This document shows positions 51,165 to 60,038 of a DNA stretch of 64,000 nt, piece by piece; the first letter of the stretch is position 1; each line of letters starts with the position of its first letter. The notes below the pieces were generated by a model. The model had not been told where the DNA came from and ran no database searches. It saw only the letters and a list, made by a program, of their open reading frames with translations. The stretch lies in contig NZ_CP040710.1 in the NCBI RefSeq assembly GCF_005943945.1, positions 3,951,501 to 4,015,500 on the forward strand, in the 5' to 3' direction. The position numbers were made by a program, and so were the translations under genes. The stretch is from Aggregatimonas sangjinii. Lineage in GTDB: Bacteria > Bacteroidota > Bacteroidia > Flavobacteriales > Flavobacteriaceae.

Positions 51165-53465
51165 TCAATTCAAGCGGTAACGCACTCCGAAAAAGGCCCG
51201 GATACCCTGATTGGGACCGTAGACATACGAAGGGTCGAAAGTTAGTGCGTTCGGATTATCGGCCGTTGCCACAGCATTTCCATCCGCATCGAATACCACA
51301 TTTTTATCAAAAGGATCGTTAGAGCGTGCGATTATAAAAGGATTTCCCCGGTTGGGTGTCCAGTTCAGAAGATTTTTTATACCTCCGTAGAACTCGAAAT
51401 CATCGAGCGCCGAATAACTGAATTGAATATTTTGTATACTCCAAGTAGGGGAATACTCCCGTCGTGGATCATTCTCCCCTAAAGTAGGCAAACGCATGGG
51501 GCCATAGAGATTGCCCGTGTAGTCGATGTTTAAATCCCAAGCCTTAATTTTATAAGAGACATTCCATGTGCCGGTTAGGCTTTCCGTTAAAATCTGCCGT
51601 TTGGAAATACCGTTCTCGGTTTGGCTTACGTCTTGGTATGTACCACCCACCATAAACTTAAAGCCATCAGGGAAAACGACATCCAAATTGGCACTTACCC
51701 CTTGCGAAACCGATTTTCCGTCCAGATTATCATAAATTATCCGATTGGGATCGGTATCGTAATCCGGTAGGATTGCATTGCTAAAACGTGTGTAAAATAA
51801 CGAGGCATCCAAACCAATGAAGGTTCCATTATCGGCATAAATTTTTTTCAAATAGTTCAAATTCACATTGAAGGAGCGTTCCGGTTTCAATTCCTCTGTA
51901 ACCACTACCTCGCGCGCGCCGGTTAGCGCGGCATGTTCTTCGGTAAACAAGTTCACTACGCGAAAACCGGTTCCAGCATTGAACCGAACGATATCGGTAT
52001 CGGTAATCTTGAACCGATAGGCTGTTCTAGGTGTAATAATCGATCCGTGTCTCTTGTCATAGTCATAGCGAAGGCCCATCAGCAACGAATGTTTTTCTGC
52101 CAGTTTCATTTCATCTTGAACAAAGAGACTCGGGATGATCACCTCATCTGCCGTAACCGTAGCCGTGGTGTTATCATTATAATAATTGTATCGAAGGGAA
52201 CTCCCGAACAAGAAGTCGTGCTTCCCGAGTTTCTTGTCCCATGTAAGTTGCGTAAATCCGATTCGTTGGTCGGCGATATACGGAATATCGCCGTAAACCG
52301 AGTTCTGGCTATGGTCGTTATAAGAAAAAGACAGCAGCAGCTTTTCGGTTGTCGGCAGCTGGTATTTACCCAACACCTCCCATCGGCGCGTATAAATACT
52401 TTCCCCGTATACCTCATTACCGCCTCGAAACTCCGGCGTCCATTGCAGTTCACCTCCCCAACGGTCTTCATAAAAGAAACGTCCCGCAAGTGATAGAATA
52501 CGGTTGTCCTTGCGCTCAAAGTTCCATTTTTGAAAGACCGAAATACGGTCCTGCAGCGTTAAATCGGTAAAGTTGTCCCCATTATTGTCTATTACTTCAT
52601 CGAAGTTGAAGTAGTTGATACCCAACAATACATCGGTCTTTTTACCCAAGTCGATTTTGGCGCCGATATCCAGATTGTATTCTCCCCAACCGGTAAGGAA
52701 GGCATCGGCCGCGAAATCTGGTGCCTCTAAACTGTTTTTGGTAATGATATTGATAAGCCCTCCCACGGCCTCACTACCGTAAAGACTGGATGCAGGACCT
52801 TTTACGATTTCTATCTGTTCGATTAAGGAATTTGGGATACCGGATAGGCCATAAACCGTTCCCAAACCGCTAACAATGGGCATGCCATCAATCAAAACCA
52901 AAGTATACGGGCCTTCTAGACCATTGATATGAATATCCCCGGTATTGCAAACATTACAATTTATTTGTGGGCGTACCCCATTTACATTCTGCAGCGCCTC
53001 GAAAATACTGGCCGTGGGATTCTTTTTTAAGAAAGTTGGACTATAAACCTCAACAGGTACCGGACTTTCAGAACGACTCACCGCCTTTAGGGTTCCAGTA
53101 ACCACCGTTTCATCCAACTGTTCAGTGCTAGCCGTCAAGTTAATAGCTATTGTTTGCTTTTCGGTATCGCGTATCGTAACATTCTCAGAAAAGGGACGGT
53201 ATCCGATTGCCGTAACCTGAAGCTGATAACTCCCCACGGGAATTTTGTCTAAACTATAGTTGCCGCTTTGATCGGATGATGTACCATAGGGGGTTCCCTT
53301 TAGATAAATATTCGCAAAAGGTACCGGTTGACCGGCATCGGAGACCGACCCCATAAGTGTCCCATCTTGTGCATTCCCGATGTAGCATACCAAAAGCATT
53401 GGCAGCCATAGGCAATAGAATATCTTGAATTTGATTTTTATAAGCACAAAATTAATTTTAGACAA
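51165..53465 (-). CDS. TonB-dependent outer-membrane receptor, probably for metal uptake
   Basis: A 766-residue receptor. The N-terminal signal (through about residue 32) is followed by a carboxypeptidase-D-regulatory-like domain (about 34-120), a plug domain (about 120-245, ending GSEAVGGLINIITKN) and a 22-strand barrel ending in FGVRYRLN. The plug carries CNVC (Cys170 and Cys173) within NCNVCNTGDIHINGLEGPY. It is divergent from a DtxR/MntR-type regulator and a ZIP transporter across a 57-base region, which suggests uptake of Fe, Mn or Zn, or a chelate. It is not a SusC-type receptor: no SusD partner lies beside it. Confidence 0.9.
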   Translation of the reverse strand: MSKINFVLIKIKFKIFYCLWLPMLLVCYIGNAQDGTLMGSVSDAGQPVPFANIYLKGTPYGTSSDQSGNYSLDKIPVGSYQLQVTAIGYRPFSENVTIRDTEKQTIAINLTASTEQLDETVVTGTLKAVSRSESPVPVEVYSPTFLKKNPTASIFEALQNVNGVRPQINCNVCNTGDIHINGLEGPYTLVLIDGMPIVSGLGTVYGLSGIPNSLIEQIEIVKGPASSLYGSEAVGGLINIITKNSLEAPDFAADAFLTGWGEYNLDIGAKIDLGKKTDVLLGINYFNFDEVIDNNGDNFTDLTLQDRISVFQKWNFERKDNRILSLAGRFFYEDRWGGELQWTPEFRGGNEVYGESIYTRRWEVLGKYQLPTTEKLLLSFSYNDHSQNSVYGDIPYIADQRIGFTQLTWDKKLGKHDFLFGSSLRYNYYNDNTTATVTADEVIIPSLFVQDEMKLAEKHSLLMGLRYDYDKRHGSIITPRTAYRFKITDTDIVRFNAGTGFRVVNLFTEEHAALTGAREVVVTEELKPERSFNVNLNYLKKIYADNGTFIGLDASLFYTRFSNAILPDYDTDPNRIIYDNLDGKSVSQGVSANLDVVFPDGFKFMVGGTYQDVSQTENGISKRQILTESLTGTWNVSYKIKAWDLNIDYTGNLYGPMRLPTLGENDPRREYSPTWSIQNIQFSYSALDDFEFYGGIKNLLNWTPNRGNPFIIARSNDPFDKNVVFDADGNAVATADNPNALTFDPSYVYGPNQGIRAFFGVRYRLN

Positions 53466-53478
53466 AGCTAAAAATATG

Positions 53479-53494
53479 TTTTTATATATAAAAA
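53479..53494. promoter_or_regulatory. AT-rich perfect palindrome between the TonB receptor and the DtxR/MntR gene
   Basis: TTTTTATATATAAAAA is its own reverse complement and lies in the 57-base divergent region, close to both starts. It is the obvious candidate for the regulator's binding site, but very AT-rich palindromes also arise by chance in promoter regions. Confidence 0.45.
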
Positions 53495-53521
53495 TGTATT
53501 TTTACATAATTTAAAAACGAA

Positions 53522-54178
53522 ATGACCCTATCTGAGGAAGATTACATCAAGGCTATCTATCACCTGCAAAAAGGTGAGCATACCACTGTTTCGACCAATG
53601 CAGTGGCGGAGCAGATGGATACGAAACCTTCATCGGTGACCGACATGATCAAAAAGCTATCTGAAAAGGGTGTCGTTCACTATAAGAAATATAAGGGAGT
53701 GAGCCTTACCGAATACGGTCAGAAAATTGCCTTAACGCTAGTACGCAAGCACCGCCTCTGGGAAGTCTTTTTGGTCAATACCCTTGCATTTTCCTGGGAT
53801 GAAGTTCATGAAGTCGCCGAACAGTTGGAACACATTAAAAGTGAGAAGTTAATTGATGAACTCGACAAATTTCTCGGGTATCCCCAAGTAGATCCCCATG
53901 GTGACCCCATACCTTCGAAAAAAGGGGAATTTAAAAAAGCCATCAAAAAATTATTGAATGACGTACCGATAGGCACGAGTGGTATTTGCGTGGGTGTAAA
54001 GGACTCCTCTGCACCCTTTTTAAAATTCCTTGATAAGAATGATATTGCCTTGGGCGATACGATTCTCGTTCATGACAAGGAAGAATTCGACGGTTCTCTT
54101 TACATAAAGATCAAAGGAAAGACAATACATATTTCAAGTCAAATCGCTAACAATTTATATTTAACAATAACGGAATAA
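53522..54178 (+). CDS. DtxR/MntR-family metal-dependent repressor
   Basis: A 218-residue regulator: winged-helix domain (about 1-60, SEEDYIKAIYHL ... TKPSSVTDMIKKL), metal-binding dimerisation domain (about 60-140) and an SH3/FeoA-like C-terminal domain (about 145-218). Metal ligands can be matched to B. subtilis MntR: Asp7, the His in RKHRLWE, and the Glu and Glu-His of AEQLEH. The residue matching MntR Glu11 is Lys10. The C-terminal domain makes it closer in layout to DtxR/IdeR than to MntR. It controls metal uptake, probably both neighbouring transcripts. Whether it senses Fe or Mn is open. Confidence 0.88.
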   Translation: MTLSEEDYIKAIYHLQKGEHTTVSTNAVAEQMDTKPSSVTDMIKKLSEKGVVHYKKYKGVSLTEYGQKIALTLVRKHRLWEVFLVNTLAFSWDEVHEVAEQLEHIKSEKLIDELDKFLGYPQVDPHGDPIPSKKGEFKKAIKKLLNDVPIGTSGICVGVKDSSAPFLKFLDKNDIALGDTILVHDKEEFDGSLYIKIKGKTIHISSQIANNLYLTITE

Positions 54179-54179
54179 C

Positions 54180-55001
54180 ATGCAACAAGTGATCGATTAT
54201 TTTGAGTCTATAAATCCCATTTTAGCGGCCTTTTATGCGACGCTTTTCACTTGGGGGCTTACTGCTGCAGGTGCGGCTTTGGTTTTCCTCTTTAAAAACC
54301 CTAAAAGAGCGGTCATGGACGGTATGCTAGGTTTTACCGGCGGTGTTATGGTAGCGGCGAGTTTCTGGAGCCTATTGGCACCCGGAATTGAAATGAGCCC
54401 AGGCGAAGGCTTTGTTAAAGTTATTCCTGCCGCCGTCGGATTTTTTCTAGGAGCGCTCTTCCTCTTTGGACTCGATAAAATTTTACCACATTTACATCTG
54501 AACTTTAAAATGGATGAAGCCGAGGGTATAAAATCACCATGGCACAAGACTACGCTTCTAACTTTGGCCATCACGCTACATAATATTCCTGAAGGTCTGG
54601 CGGTAGGCGTATTGTTCGGTGGTGTTGCAGCAGGATTCGAAGGGGCGACTATTGGCGGCGCCGTCGCTTTGGCTTTAGGCATTGGCTTGCAAAATTTCCC
54701 AGAGGGTTTTGCGGTCTCTATGCCCTTGCGACGACAAGGTTTTACCAGAAGAAGAAGTTTTATGTACGGCCAGGCGTCGGCCATCGTTGAACCGATCGCC
54801 GCTGTCATCGGTGCGTGGGCGGTCATTACGTTTCAGCCTATTCTGCCCTATGCGTTGGCTTTTGCAGCCGGAGCCATGATATTTGTGGTAGTGGAAGAGG
54901 TGATTCCGGAGACACAGCAAGACAAGCACTCCGATGTAGCGGTTATGGGCTTTATCGGTGGTTTTATCGTCATGATGACATTGGATGTCGGGCTTGGGTA
55001 A
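54180..55001 (+). CDS. ZIP-family metal transporter
   Basis: A 273-residue inner-membrane protein with eight hydrophobic segments. The metal-site motifs HNIPEG (in ITLHNIPEGLAVGV) and QNFPEG (in GLQNFPEGFAVSM) are intact, as is the Glu in SAIVEPIAAVIG. A small His-containing loop (LPHLHLNF) lies between helices 3 and 4. ZIP proteins move Zn, Fe or Mn into the cytoplasm. The start is one base after the regulator's stop, so both are one transcript. Its stop lies 28 bases from the converging DUF3570 gene. Confidence 0.9.
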   Translation: MQQVIDYFESINPILAAFYATLFTWGLTAAGAALVFLFKNPKRAVMDGMLGFTGGVMVAASFWSLLAPGIEMSPGEGFVKVIPAAVGFFLGALFLFGLDKILPHLHLNFKMDEAEGIKSPWHKTTLLTLAITLHNIPEGLAVGVLFGGVAAGFEGATIGGAVALALGIGLQNFPEGFAVSMPLRRQGFTRRRSFMYGQASAIVEPIAAVIGAWAVITFQPILPYALAFAAGAMIFVVVEEVIPETQQDKHSDVAVMGFIGGFIVMMTLDVGLG

Positions 55002-55029
55002 TAGTTTGTGGCGATAAACCTTAAAAAAA

Positions 55030-56343
55030 TCAATAGCTAACGAACTTGAAACCGGCGGTCAGGATACTGGAATTGAACCTCGTATTTCGATCATAACGGT
55101 AGAACTTCAAATCGATGCTTTTCAATCCAAATTTCCAGAGGTGCATTTTGGTGAAGATGTCGGTGTACGAAGCACCCAACCCGAATTGGTTGGCCGCATA
55201 TTCCGAAAGGTCATAATCCGAGGTGTAGAATTCTTCGGTAGATAAAGCGGTTTCATAAGCGTAAAAATAGTCCGCCGCCGTCTGTTGGTAAAAACGATAC
55301 GAAGGATATATCGTAAAGGTATCCGAAAGTTTCACGGGCAACTCTATACTTGCCGTATGGGATTTTATCCCCCAATCGTCAAAATAATACCGATAGAAAG
55401 TCCGTGCAGAGACCCGCTCGTTCAAATACCAGTTCAACCTCCCTCCCAAGGCTACTTTAAAACGGGAATCCGGCAAACGCTCTACATCATCGGCCAGCTG
55501 AAAGTTTTCTACGAAAGCATCTTCGATATCGCTAAAATAGACCCGTTGAAAGGGTGTGGACAATAATCCTTGTTGTTGCACAACATCCAATGCCAGCGAA
55601 CCTTGTATTTTTCGATGTAAAATCTGAGAAAATCCCAGCCCAATTGCATAAGAGTTGCGGTTCTCGTTGTCAAATTCGGTAAAATTCGGATTGTAATCGG
55701 TATTTCCCATAATCTCACTGGCCCTGAACGATCCTATACCACCTGTTCCAAAGGGACGCAATTCACTCGGATAAATGGCCTTCCAACGATCTAAAAAGAT
55801 ATTCGCATAAAGGCTGAGTTCGGTATTTTTCTCATTGAACAGCTTGGTATAACTTCCACCGAATCCTAATGAAAAGTAATCGTATTCCGAAGACACGGAA
55901 GCATTGGCCGACCACATATCATTCCGATTGTCGGAACTATGACTGTAGGCACCTTTTAAATTCACCCAGGTATCGGCCTGCGAAGCGCCGGAACTGGCCA
56001 CAAAAGAGTCGGCGGGCCCACTACCATCGAACGGATTTACATTGCTGGAAGAGGCAGAGGTATAGGCTGAAACCCCGGCATCGATAGTCAACACATCATC
56101 GTCGGTCAACGGTACCGATACTACAATGGTTCCGGTAATGTCGGTAAGTTCTTCGGTACCGATTCCCCCGGTTACCGCCGCATTATCCCCATCTTGGGCG
56201 TAGTAACTGCTCAAAAAATCTATCTCGGTGGTTTCAAGTACCCTTTTTTTATAGTCGTTGGTCGTATCCGGGGTTTGTTGCCCGCACACCGATAGCGCTA
56301 CTAAAAAAAAAATCGCCGCTAAAAAGGATTGGAATGAATTCAT
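55030..56343 (-). CDS. DUF3570 outer-membrane beta-barrel protein
   Basis: A 437-residue protein with a signal peptide (MNSFQSFLAAIFFLVALSVCGQ) and many alternating amphipathic strands ending in an aromatic strand (SILTAGFKFVSY), typical of outer-membrane barrels. Recognisable DUF3570 parts are DFLSSYYAQDGDNAAVTGGIGTE near the N-terminus and SSEYDYFSLGFGGSYT. It is the last gene of an operon with apbE and DUF4266. SSGAS at residues 117-121 resembles the Ser/Thr-Gly-Ala-Ser/Thr core flavinylated by ApbE; the usual spacing of the upstream Asp is not kept. The function of the family is unknown. Confidence 0.8.
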   Translation of the reverse strand: MNSFQSFLAAIFFLVALSVCGQQTPDTTNDYKKRVLETTEIDFLSSYYAQDGDNAAVTGGIGTEELTDITGTIVVSVPLTDDDVLTIDAGVSAYTSASSSNVNPFDGSGPADSFVASSGASQADTWVNLKGAYSHSSDNRNDMWSANASVSSEYDYFSLGFGGSYTKLFNEKNTELSLYANIFLDRWKAIYPSELRPFGTGGIGSFRASEIMGNTDYNPNFTEFDNENRNSYAIGLGFSQILHRKIQGSLALDVVQQQGLLSTPFQRVYFSDIEDAFVENFQLADDVERLPDSRFKVALGGRLNWYLNERVSARTFYRYYFDDWGIKSHTASIELPVKLSDTFTIYPSYRFYQQTAADYFYAYETALSTEEFYTSDYDLSEYAANQFGLGASYTDIFTKMHLWKFGLKSIDLKFYRYDRNTRFNSSILTAGFKFVSY

Positions 56344-56372
56344 AAATAGTAAGGATGCTTAATCCCTTTTTC

Positions 56373-56585
56373 CTAATTACAGCCGCAGCCTCCGCCGGTT
56401 TTACCTCCATTTGCGCCAACCGCAGCCTCCCTGTAGGAGTGCATGGTCGTGACGTTTCGGTCGCACGGCTTTTCGCCGAGAATCATATCGCGGTCGTTGA
56501 TCGCTACCTTCTCGTATTCCTTGACGACCATACAACTACACATCAGGCAAGTGACCATGGCAAAAAGTAAAATTTTATTTCTCAT
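56373..56585 (-). CDS. DUF4266 small lipoprotein
   Basis: A 70-residue lipoprotein. The signal ends in LMCSC, giving a lipid-anchored Cys, and the mature part is only about 53 residues. It holds YEKVAINDRDMILGEKPCDRN, the DUF4266 core, and ends in a Gly/Cys-rich tail (GGKTGGGCGCN). The tail could bind metal or be bridged to another protein, which is inference. The start overlaps the apbE stop by four bases (ATGA), so they are translationally coupled; the DUF3570 gene follows after 29 bases. Confidence 0.82.
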   Translation of the reverse strand: MRNKILLFAMVTCLMCSCMVVKEYEKVAINDRDMILGEKPCDRNVTTMHSYREAAVGANGGKTGGGCGCN

Positions 56586-57577
56586 AATTTGTCCAATTTG
56601 ATATGCTTTGATTTTGTGATATTTCCTTGGTCATCAATGATGATACATTCCACTTTAGGCAACTGCTCGATACGATTTATGCCCGTTTCCTTCCCCATTA
56701 CGAATATAGAAGTGGCCAAGGCGTCGGCCAATTCGGCCTTCGGTGCAAAAACGGTAACACTAACGATACCGCTCGAGGGATATCCCGTTCTCGGATCGAT
56801 AATATGGGAGTATCGTTTAGAATTAAACGTCACGAACTTCTCATAATTGCCCGAGGTGACGACTGCACCATCGGTTATGGGTAGCAATCCAAACGCCTTA
56901 GTCTTGTCGAGGGGGTTGGTGATCGCGACTTTCCAAGCCTCGCCATTCGGTTGTTTGCCCCAAACATTCATATCGCCAGAAGCATTTATGATACCGGAAA
57001 TCACGCCTTTCTCCATCAGCAGCGCTTTGGCTTTATCGGCGGCATACCCTTTGCCTATAGCACCAAAACCGATTTTCATACCTGCCTTTTTTAAAAATAC
57101 CGATAAGTTTTTTTCATCAAGAATAATATTTTGATACCCGACCTTCGCCACCGATTTTTTAATTTGTTCCTTACTTGGCATTTCGGTCATCGAGCCATCA
57201 AACTTCCAAATGTTGTCCATAGCGGCATAGGTTATGTCGAAAGCCCCGTCGGTTAATTTCGAGATACCGATAGCCCGTTCGACCAATCGGTATAATTCTT
57301 CGTCGACCGCTACCGGTTTTTTCCCTGAATTTCTGTTGATTTCGGAGGTCTGCGATTCGGGGTCCCATGAAGATATCAGTTGCTCTATACGGTTCATCTC
57401 CTTTACGGCGTCATCAATGTAACCAATCGCAGCAACCGAATCTTTGGCAACCACGGTTATGTCAAAACGGTTGCCCATAAGTTTGAGCGTGTGTTTATAG
57501 GGCTGTTGTGCAAAACAACCGACGGTTAGAAAGAGCAAGAAAATGGTAGTAAGGTGTTTCACTTTGATAGTCAACAT
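56582..57577 (-). CDS. apbE: FAD:protein FMN transferase (ApbE)
   Basis: A 331-residue exported enzyme. A signal segment (about residues 8-24, HLTTIFLLFLTVGCFAQ) precedes the ApbE domain, which shows IGFGAIGKGYAADKA, ASGDMNVWG, SHIIDPRTGYPSS and the metal-binding ELADALATSIFVMG. ApbE attaches FMN to a Ser/Thr of periplasmic or membrane target proteins. A lipobox is possible (TVGC). It heads the operon with the DUF4266 lipoprotein and the DUF3570 barrel, which are the natural candidates for flavin-linked partners. Confidence 0.93.
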   Translation of the reverse strand: MLTIKVKHLTTIFLLFLTVGCFAQQPYKHTLKLMGNRFDITVVAKDSVAAIGYIDDAVKEMNRIEQLISSWDPESQTSEINRNSGKKPVAVDEELYRLVERAIGISKLTDGAFDITYAAMDNIWKFDGSMTEMPSKEQIKKSVAKVGYQNIILDEKNLSVFLKKAGMKIGFGAIGKGYAADKAKALLMEKGVISGIINASGDMNVWGKQPNGEAWKVAITNPLDKTKAFGLLPITDGAVVTSGNYEKFVTFNSKRYSHIIDPRTGYPSSGIVSVTVFAPKAELADALATSIFVMGKETGINRIEQLPKVECIIIDDQGNITKSKHIKLDKL

Positions 57578-57864
57578 GGAATTATCCCTTTAAAACGAAA
57601 AATAAACGGTCATTAGTATGACAGTTCATGTAATAGCTAATCGACAATTTTTCATACTATGGTCAAAATAGCTGTTTTTATCTAATAGTGGTGAAATGTC
57701 GGTTTGGGCAATCACCTATAAAATATACGGCATACCGCACGATACTAATGGACTGCCGGATATTCTTGGCGAAATTTCCCCAGCGTACATTAAATGGCAC
57801 CGCTGAATATGCATTGTATAACTGTATGCTATTGCTTAAGTTTAACCGATTAATATATCGTACC

Positions 57865-59901
57865 ATGAAATACCTTAAAAATGCATTGCTTCTTCTCGTT
57901 TGTGCATTTAGCCTAACGATAAACGCCCAAAAAACGGATTTCTCCTATCTAGACGTCTTTGATCTGCAATATGTAAACGACCCACAGATTTCCCCCGATG
58001 GCAGCTGGATTGTTTACCAGCGAATGGGTTTTGATATTTTGGAAGATAAGGCCGTAGGGCAGTTGTGGCTGATCCGCCCGGACGGTTCGCAACATCAAAA
58101 ATTGACCTCAAGGGAAACTCCTGAATCGCAAGGAAGATGGTCACCCAACACTGACCGTATCGCCTTTGTCAGCGGAACGGATGAAGGGGCGGAAATTTAT
58201 ATGTACTGGGTACGAACCGGCAAAATTGCCAAAATTACCCAGCTACCCTTTACTCCCAGTTCCCTAAGTTGGTCGCCCTCAGGGAATGAACTGGCCTTTA
58301 CCATGAACGTACCACAATCGGCCCCGACCTTGGCGAAAATGCCTCAAAAACCCAAAGGGGCGAAGTGGGCCGATGCTCCCAGGATTACCGATAGGGTATA
58401 CCACGAAGCCGATGGTCGTGGCTACATAGAACCGGGATTCCATCATATTTTTACCATTCCTGCCGAGGGAGGTGCACCAAGACAAATCACTTCAGGCGAT
58501 TTTCAACATCGTGGAAACCTCAGTTGGGCACCCGACGGGAAACATATTTACTTTTCGGCCAATCGTAACACGGATTGGGAGTATGACTTCAGAAATAGCG
58601 AGGTGTACGCCGTGAACACAGTCGATGGTCAAATAAGCGCCCTTACCGAACGCAACGGTCCCGACCAGAATCCGCTTATTTCTCCCGACGGAAAACACAT
58701 CGCCTATCTGGGCTACGAAGACAAGAAACAAGCGTACCAGACCAGAAAGTTACATCTTATGAACAGTGACGGTACCAATAAGAAAATGATTTCAGGAAAT
58801 TTGGACAGAACCATTTCCAGCGTTGTTTGGGATGCCAAAAGCAATGGACTCTATTTCGCCTATGACGATAAGGGCAATGGAAAAATCGGGTATATCACCT
58901 TGGATGGAAAAATAAGCGAGTTGGCGGATAACAGAGGGGGCACTTCGCTCGGAAGACCCTATGGTGGTGGTACCTTTAGCGTATCCAATTCGGGAATCAT
59001 CGCATACAATCAAAGCCGACCGGACTACCCTGCGGAATTAGCCGTTGTGCAGCCCAAAGCGAAAAGCCCAAAAAAAATCACGACACTGAACAGAGCCCTG
59101 TTAGATTTTAAGGAATTGGGGAAAGTTGAGGAAGTTTGGTATACTTCTTCCTTTGATCAGCGCGATTTGCAAGGTTGGATCGTATATCCGCCCAACTATG
59201 ATGCGACAAAAACATATCCTTTTTTAATGGAGAACCACGGTGGACCCATTCTCAATTATGGCGACCGATTTTCCGCTGAAATGCAGCTCTATGCCGCTGC
59301 TGGCTATATCGTCTTCTACCCGAATGCTCGGGGAAGCACTAGCTATGGAGAGGAATTTGGTAATCTTTTGTACCGAAACTACCCAGGGGAAGATTATAAC
59401 GATACGATGGACGGAATTGACTTTTGTATCTCAAAAGGCATCGCGCACGAGGACCAACTGTATGTAACCGGTGGAAGCGCAGGGGGTATCATGACGGCCT
59501 GGATGATAGGCAAGAACAGTCGTTTCGAGGCAGCCGTAGTCGCCAAACCGGTCATGAATTGGATCAGCAAGACCTTGGTCGCCGATAACTATTTTGGCTA
59601 TGCCAACTCACGGTATGAAGGGCAACCTTGGGAAAATTTTGAGCACTATTGGAAATTTTCCCCGCTTTCACTCGTTGGTAATATTGAGACCCCTACCATG
59701 GTCATGGTGGGTATGAACGATTTGAGAACTCCGCCGAGTGAAGCAAAGCAGCTGTACCATGCGCTAAAGCTGCGGAAAATACCAACGGTTTTGGTCGAAA
59801 TTCCGGGAGCGAGCCATGGCATTGCGAACAGACCGAGTAATTTAATCACCAAAATCGCGCATACCTTGGCATGGTTCGAGAAATACCGCGAAAAAGAGTA
59901 G
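57865..59901 (+). CDS. Exported S9-family prolyl oligopeptidase-like serine peptidase
   Basis: A 678-residue protein from the ATG at 57865, which begins a signal peptide (MKYLKNALLLLVCAFSLTINAQ); the longer frame to 57688 has no signal character. A beta-propeller with WD40-like TolB repeats (about 30-400) precedes an alpha/beta-hydrolase domain with the Ser in GGSAGG (about 537), Asp in MVGMNDLRTPP (about 617) and His in GASHGI (about 650). Such peptidases cleave short peptides, in the periplasm when exported. It is divergent from apbE across 287 bases. Confidence 0.9.
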   Translation: MKYLKNALLLLVCAFSLTINAQKTDFSYLDVFDLQYVNDPQISPDGSWIVYQRMGFDILEDKAVGQLWLIRPDGSQHQKLTSRETPESQGRWSPNTDRIAFVSGTDEGAEIYMYWVRTGKIAKITQLPFTPSSLSWSPSGNELAFTMNVPQSAPTLAKMPQKPKGAKWADAPRITDRVYHEADGRGYIEPGFHHIFTIPAEGGAPRQITSGDFQHRGNLSWAPDGKHIYFSANRNTDWEYDFRNSEVYAVNTVDGQISALTERNGPDQNPLISPDGKHIAYLGYEDKKQAYQTRKLHLMNSDGTNKKMISGNLDRTISSVVWDAKSNGLYFAYDDKGNGKIGYITLDGKISELADNRGGTSLGRPYGGGTFSVSNSGIIAYNQSRPDYPAELAVVQPKAKSPKKITTLNRALLDFKELGKVEEVWYTSSFDQRDLQGWIVYPPNYDATKTYPFLMENHGGPILNYGDRFSAEMQLYAAAGYIVFYPNARGSTSYGEEFGNLLYRNYPGEDYNDTMDGIDFCISKGIAHEDQLYVTGGSAGGIMTAWMIGKNSRFEAAVVAKPVMNWISKTLVADNYFGYANSRYEGQPWENFEHYWKFSPLSLVGNIETPTMVMVGMNDLRTPPSEAKQLYHALKLRKIPTVLVEIPGASHGIANRPSNLITKIAHTLAWFEKYREKE

Positions 59902-60011
59902 GCAGTTGGCCGTAGCAGTGGCCAGGTCAAGCTAAACTAGGTCAATAGATTCAGAAATCTTTTGAATTTAGGGTCTAAGCTTTGAGTTTGGAAATTATTT
60001 TTTATAGAATT

Positions 60012-60035
60012 CCCCTTTTGGGGGATTAAAGGGGG
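60012..60035 (+). other. G/C-tract hairpin overlapping a ribosome-binding site
   Basis: CCCC (60012-60015), TTTT, GGGGG (60020-60024) and a second GGGGG (60031-60035) lie just before the ATG at 60039. CCCC can pair with either G-tract. The second one also serves as a strong ribosome-binding sequence (AAAGGGGG), so pairing could hide it. Similar C/G-tract sequences recur between genes in flavobacteria, which may be all this is. Confidence 0.3.
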
Positions 60036-60038
60036 CAT

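Noticed and set aside
57688-57864. N-terminal extension of the S9 peptidase to 57688
   Set aside because: The extension has no signal peptide, while the internal ATG at 57865 begins a textbook one.
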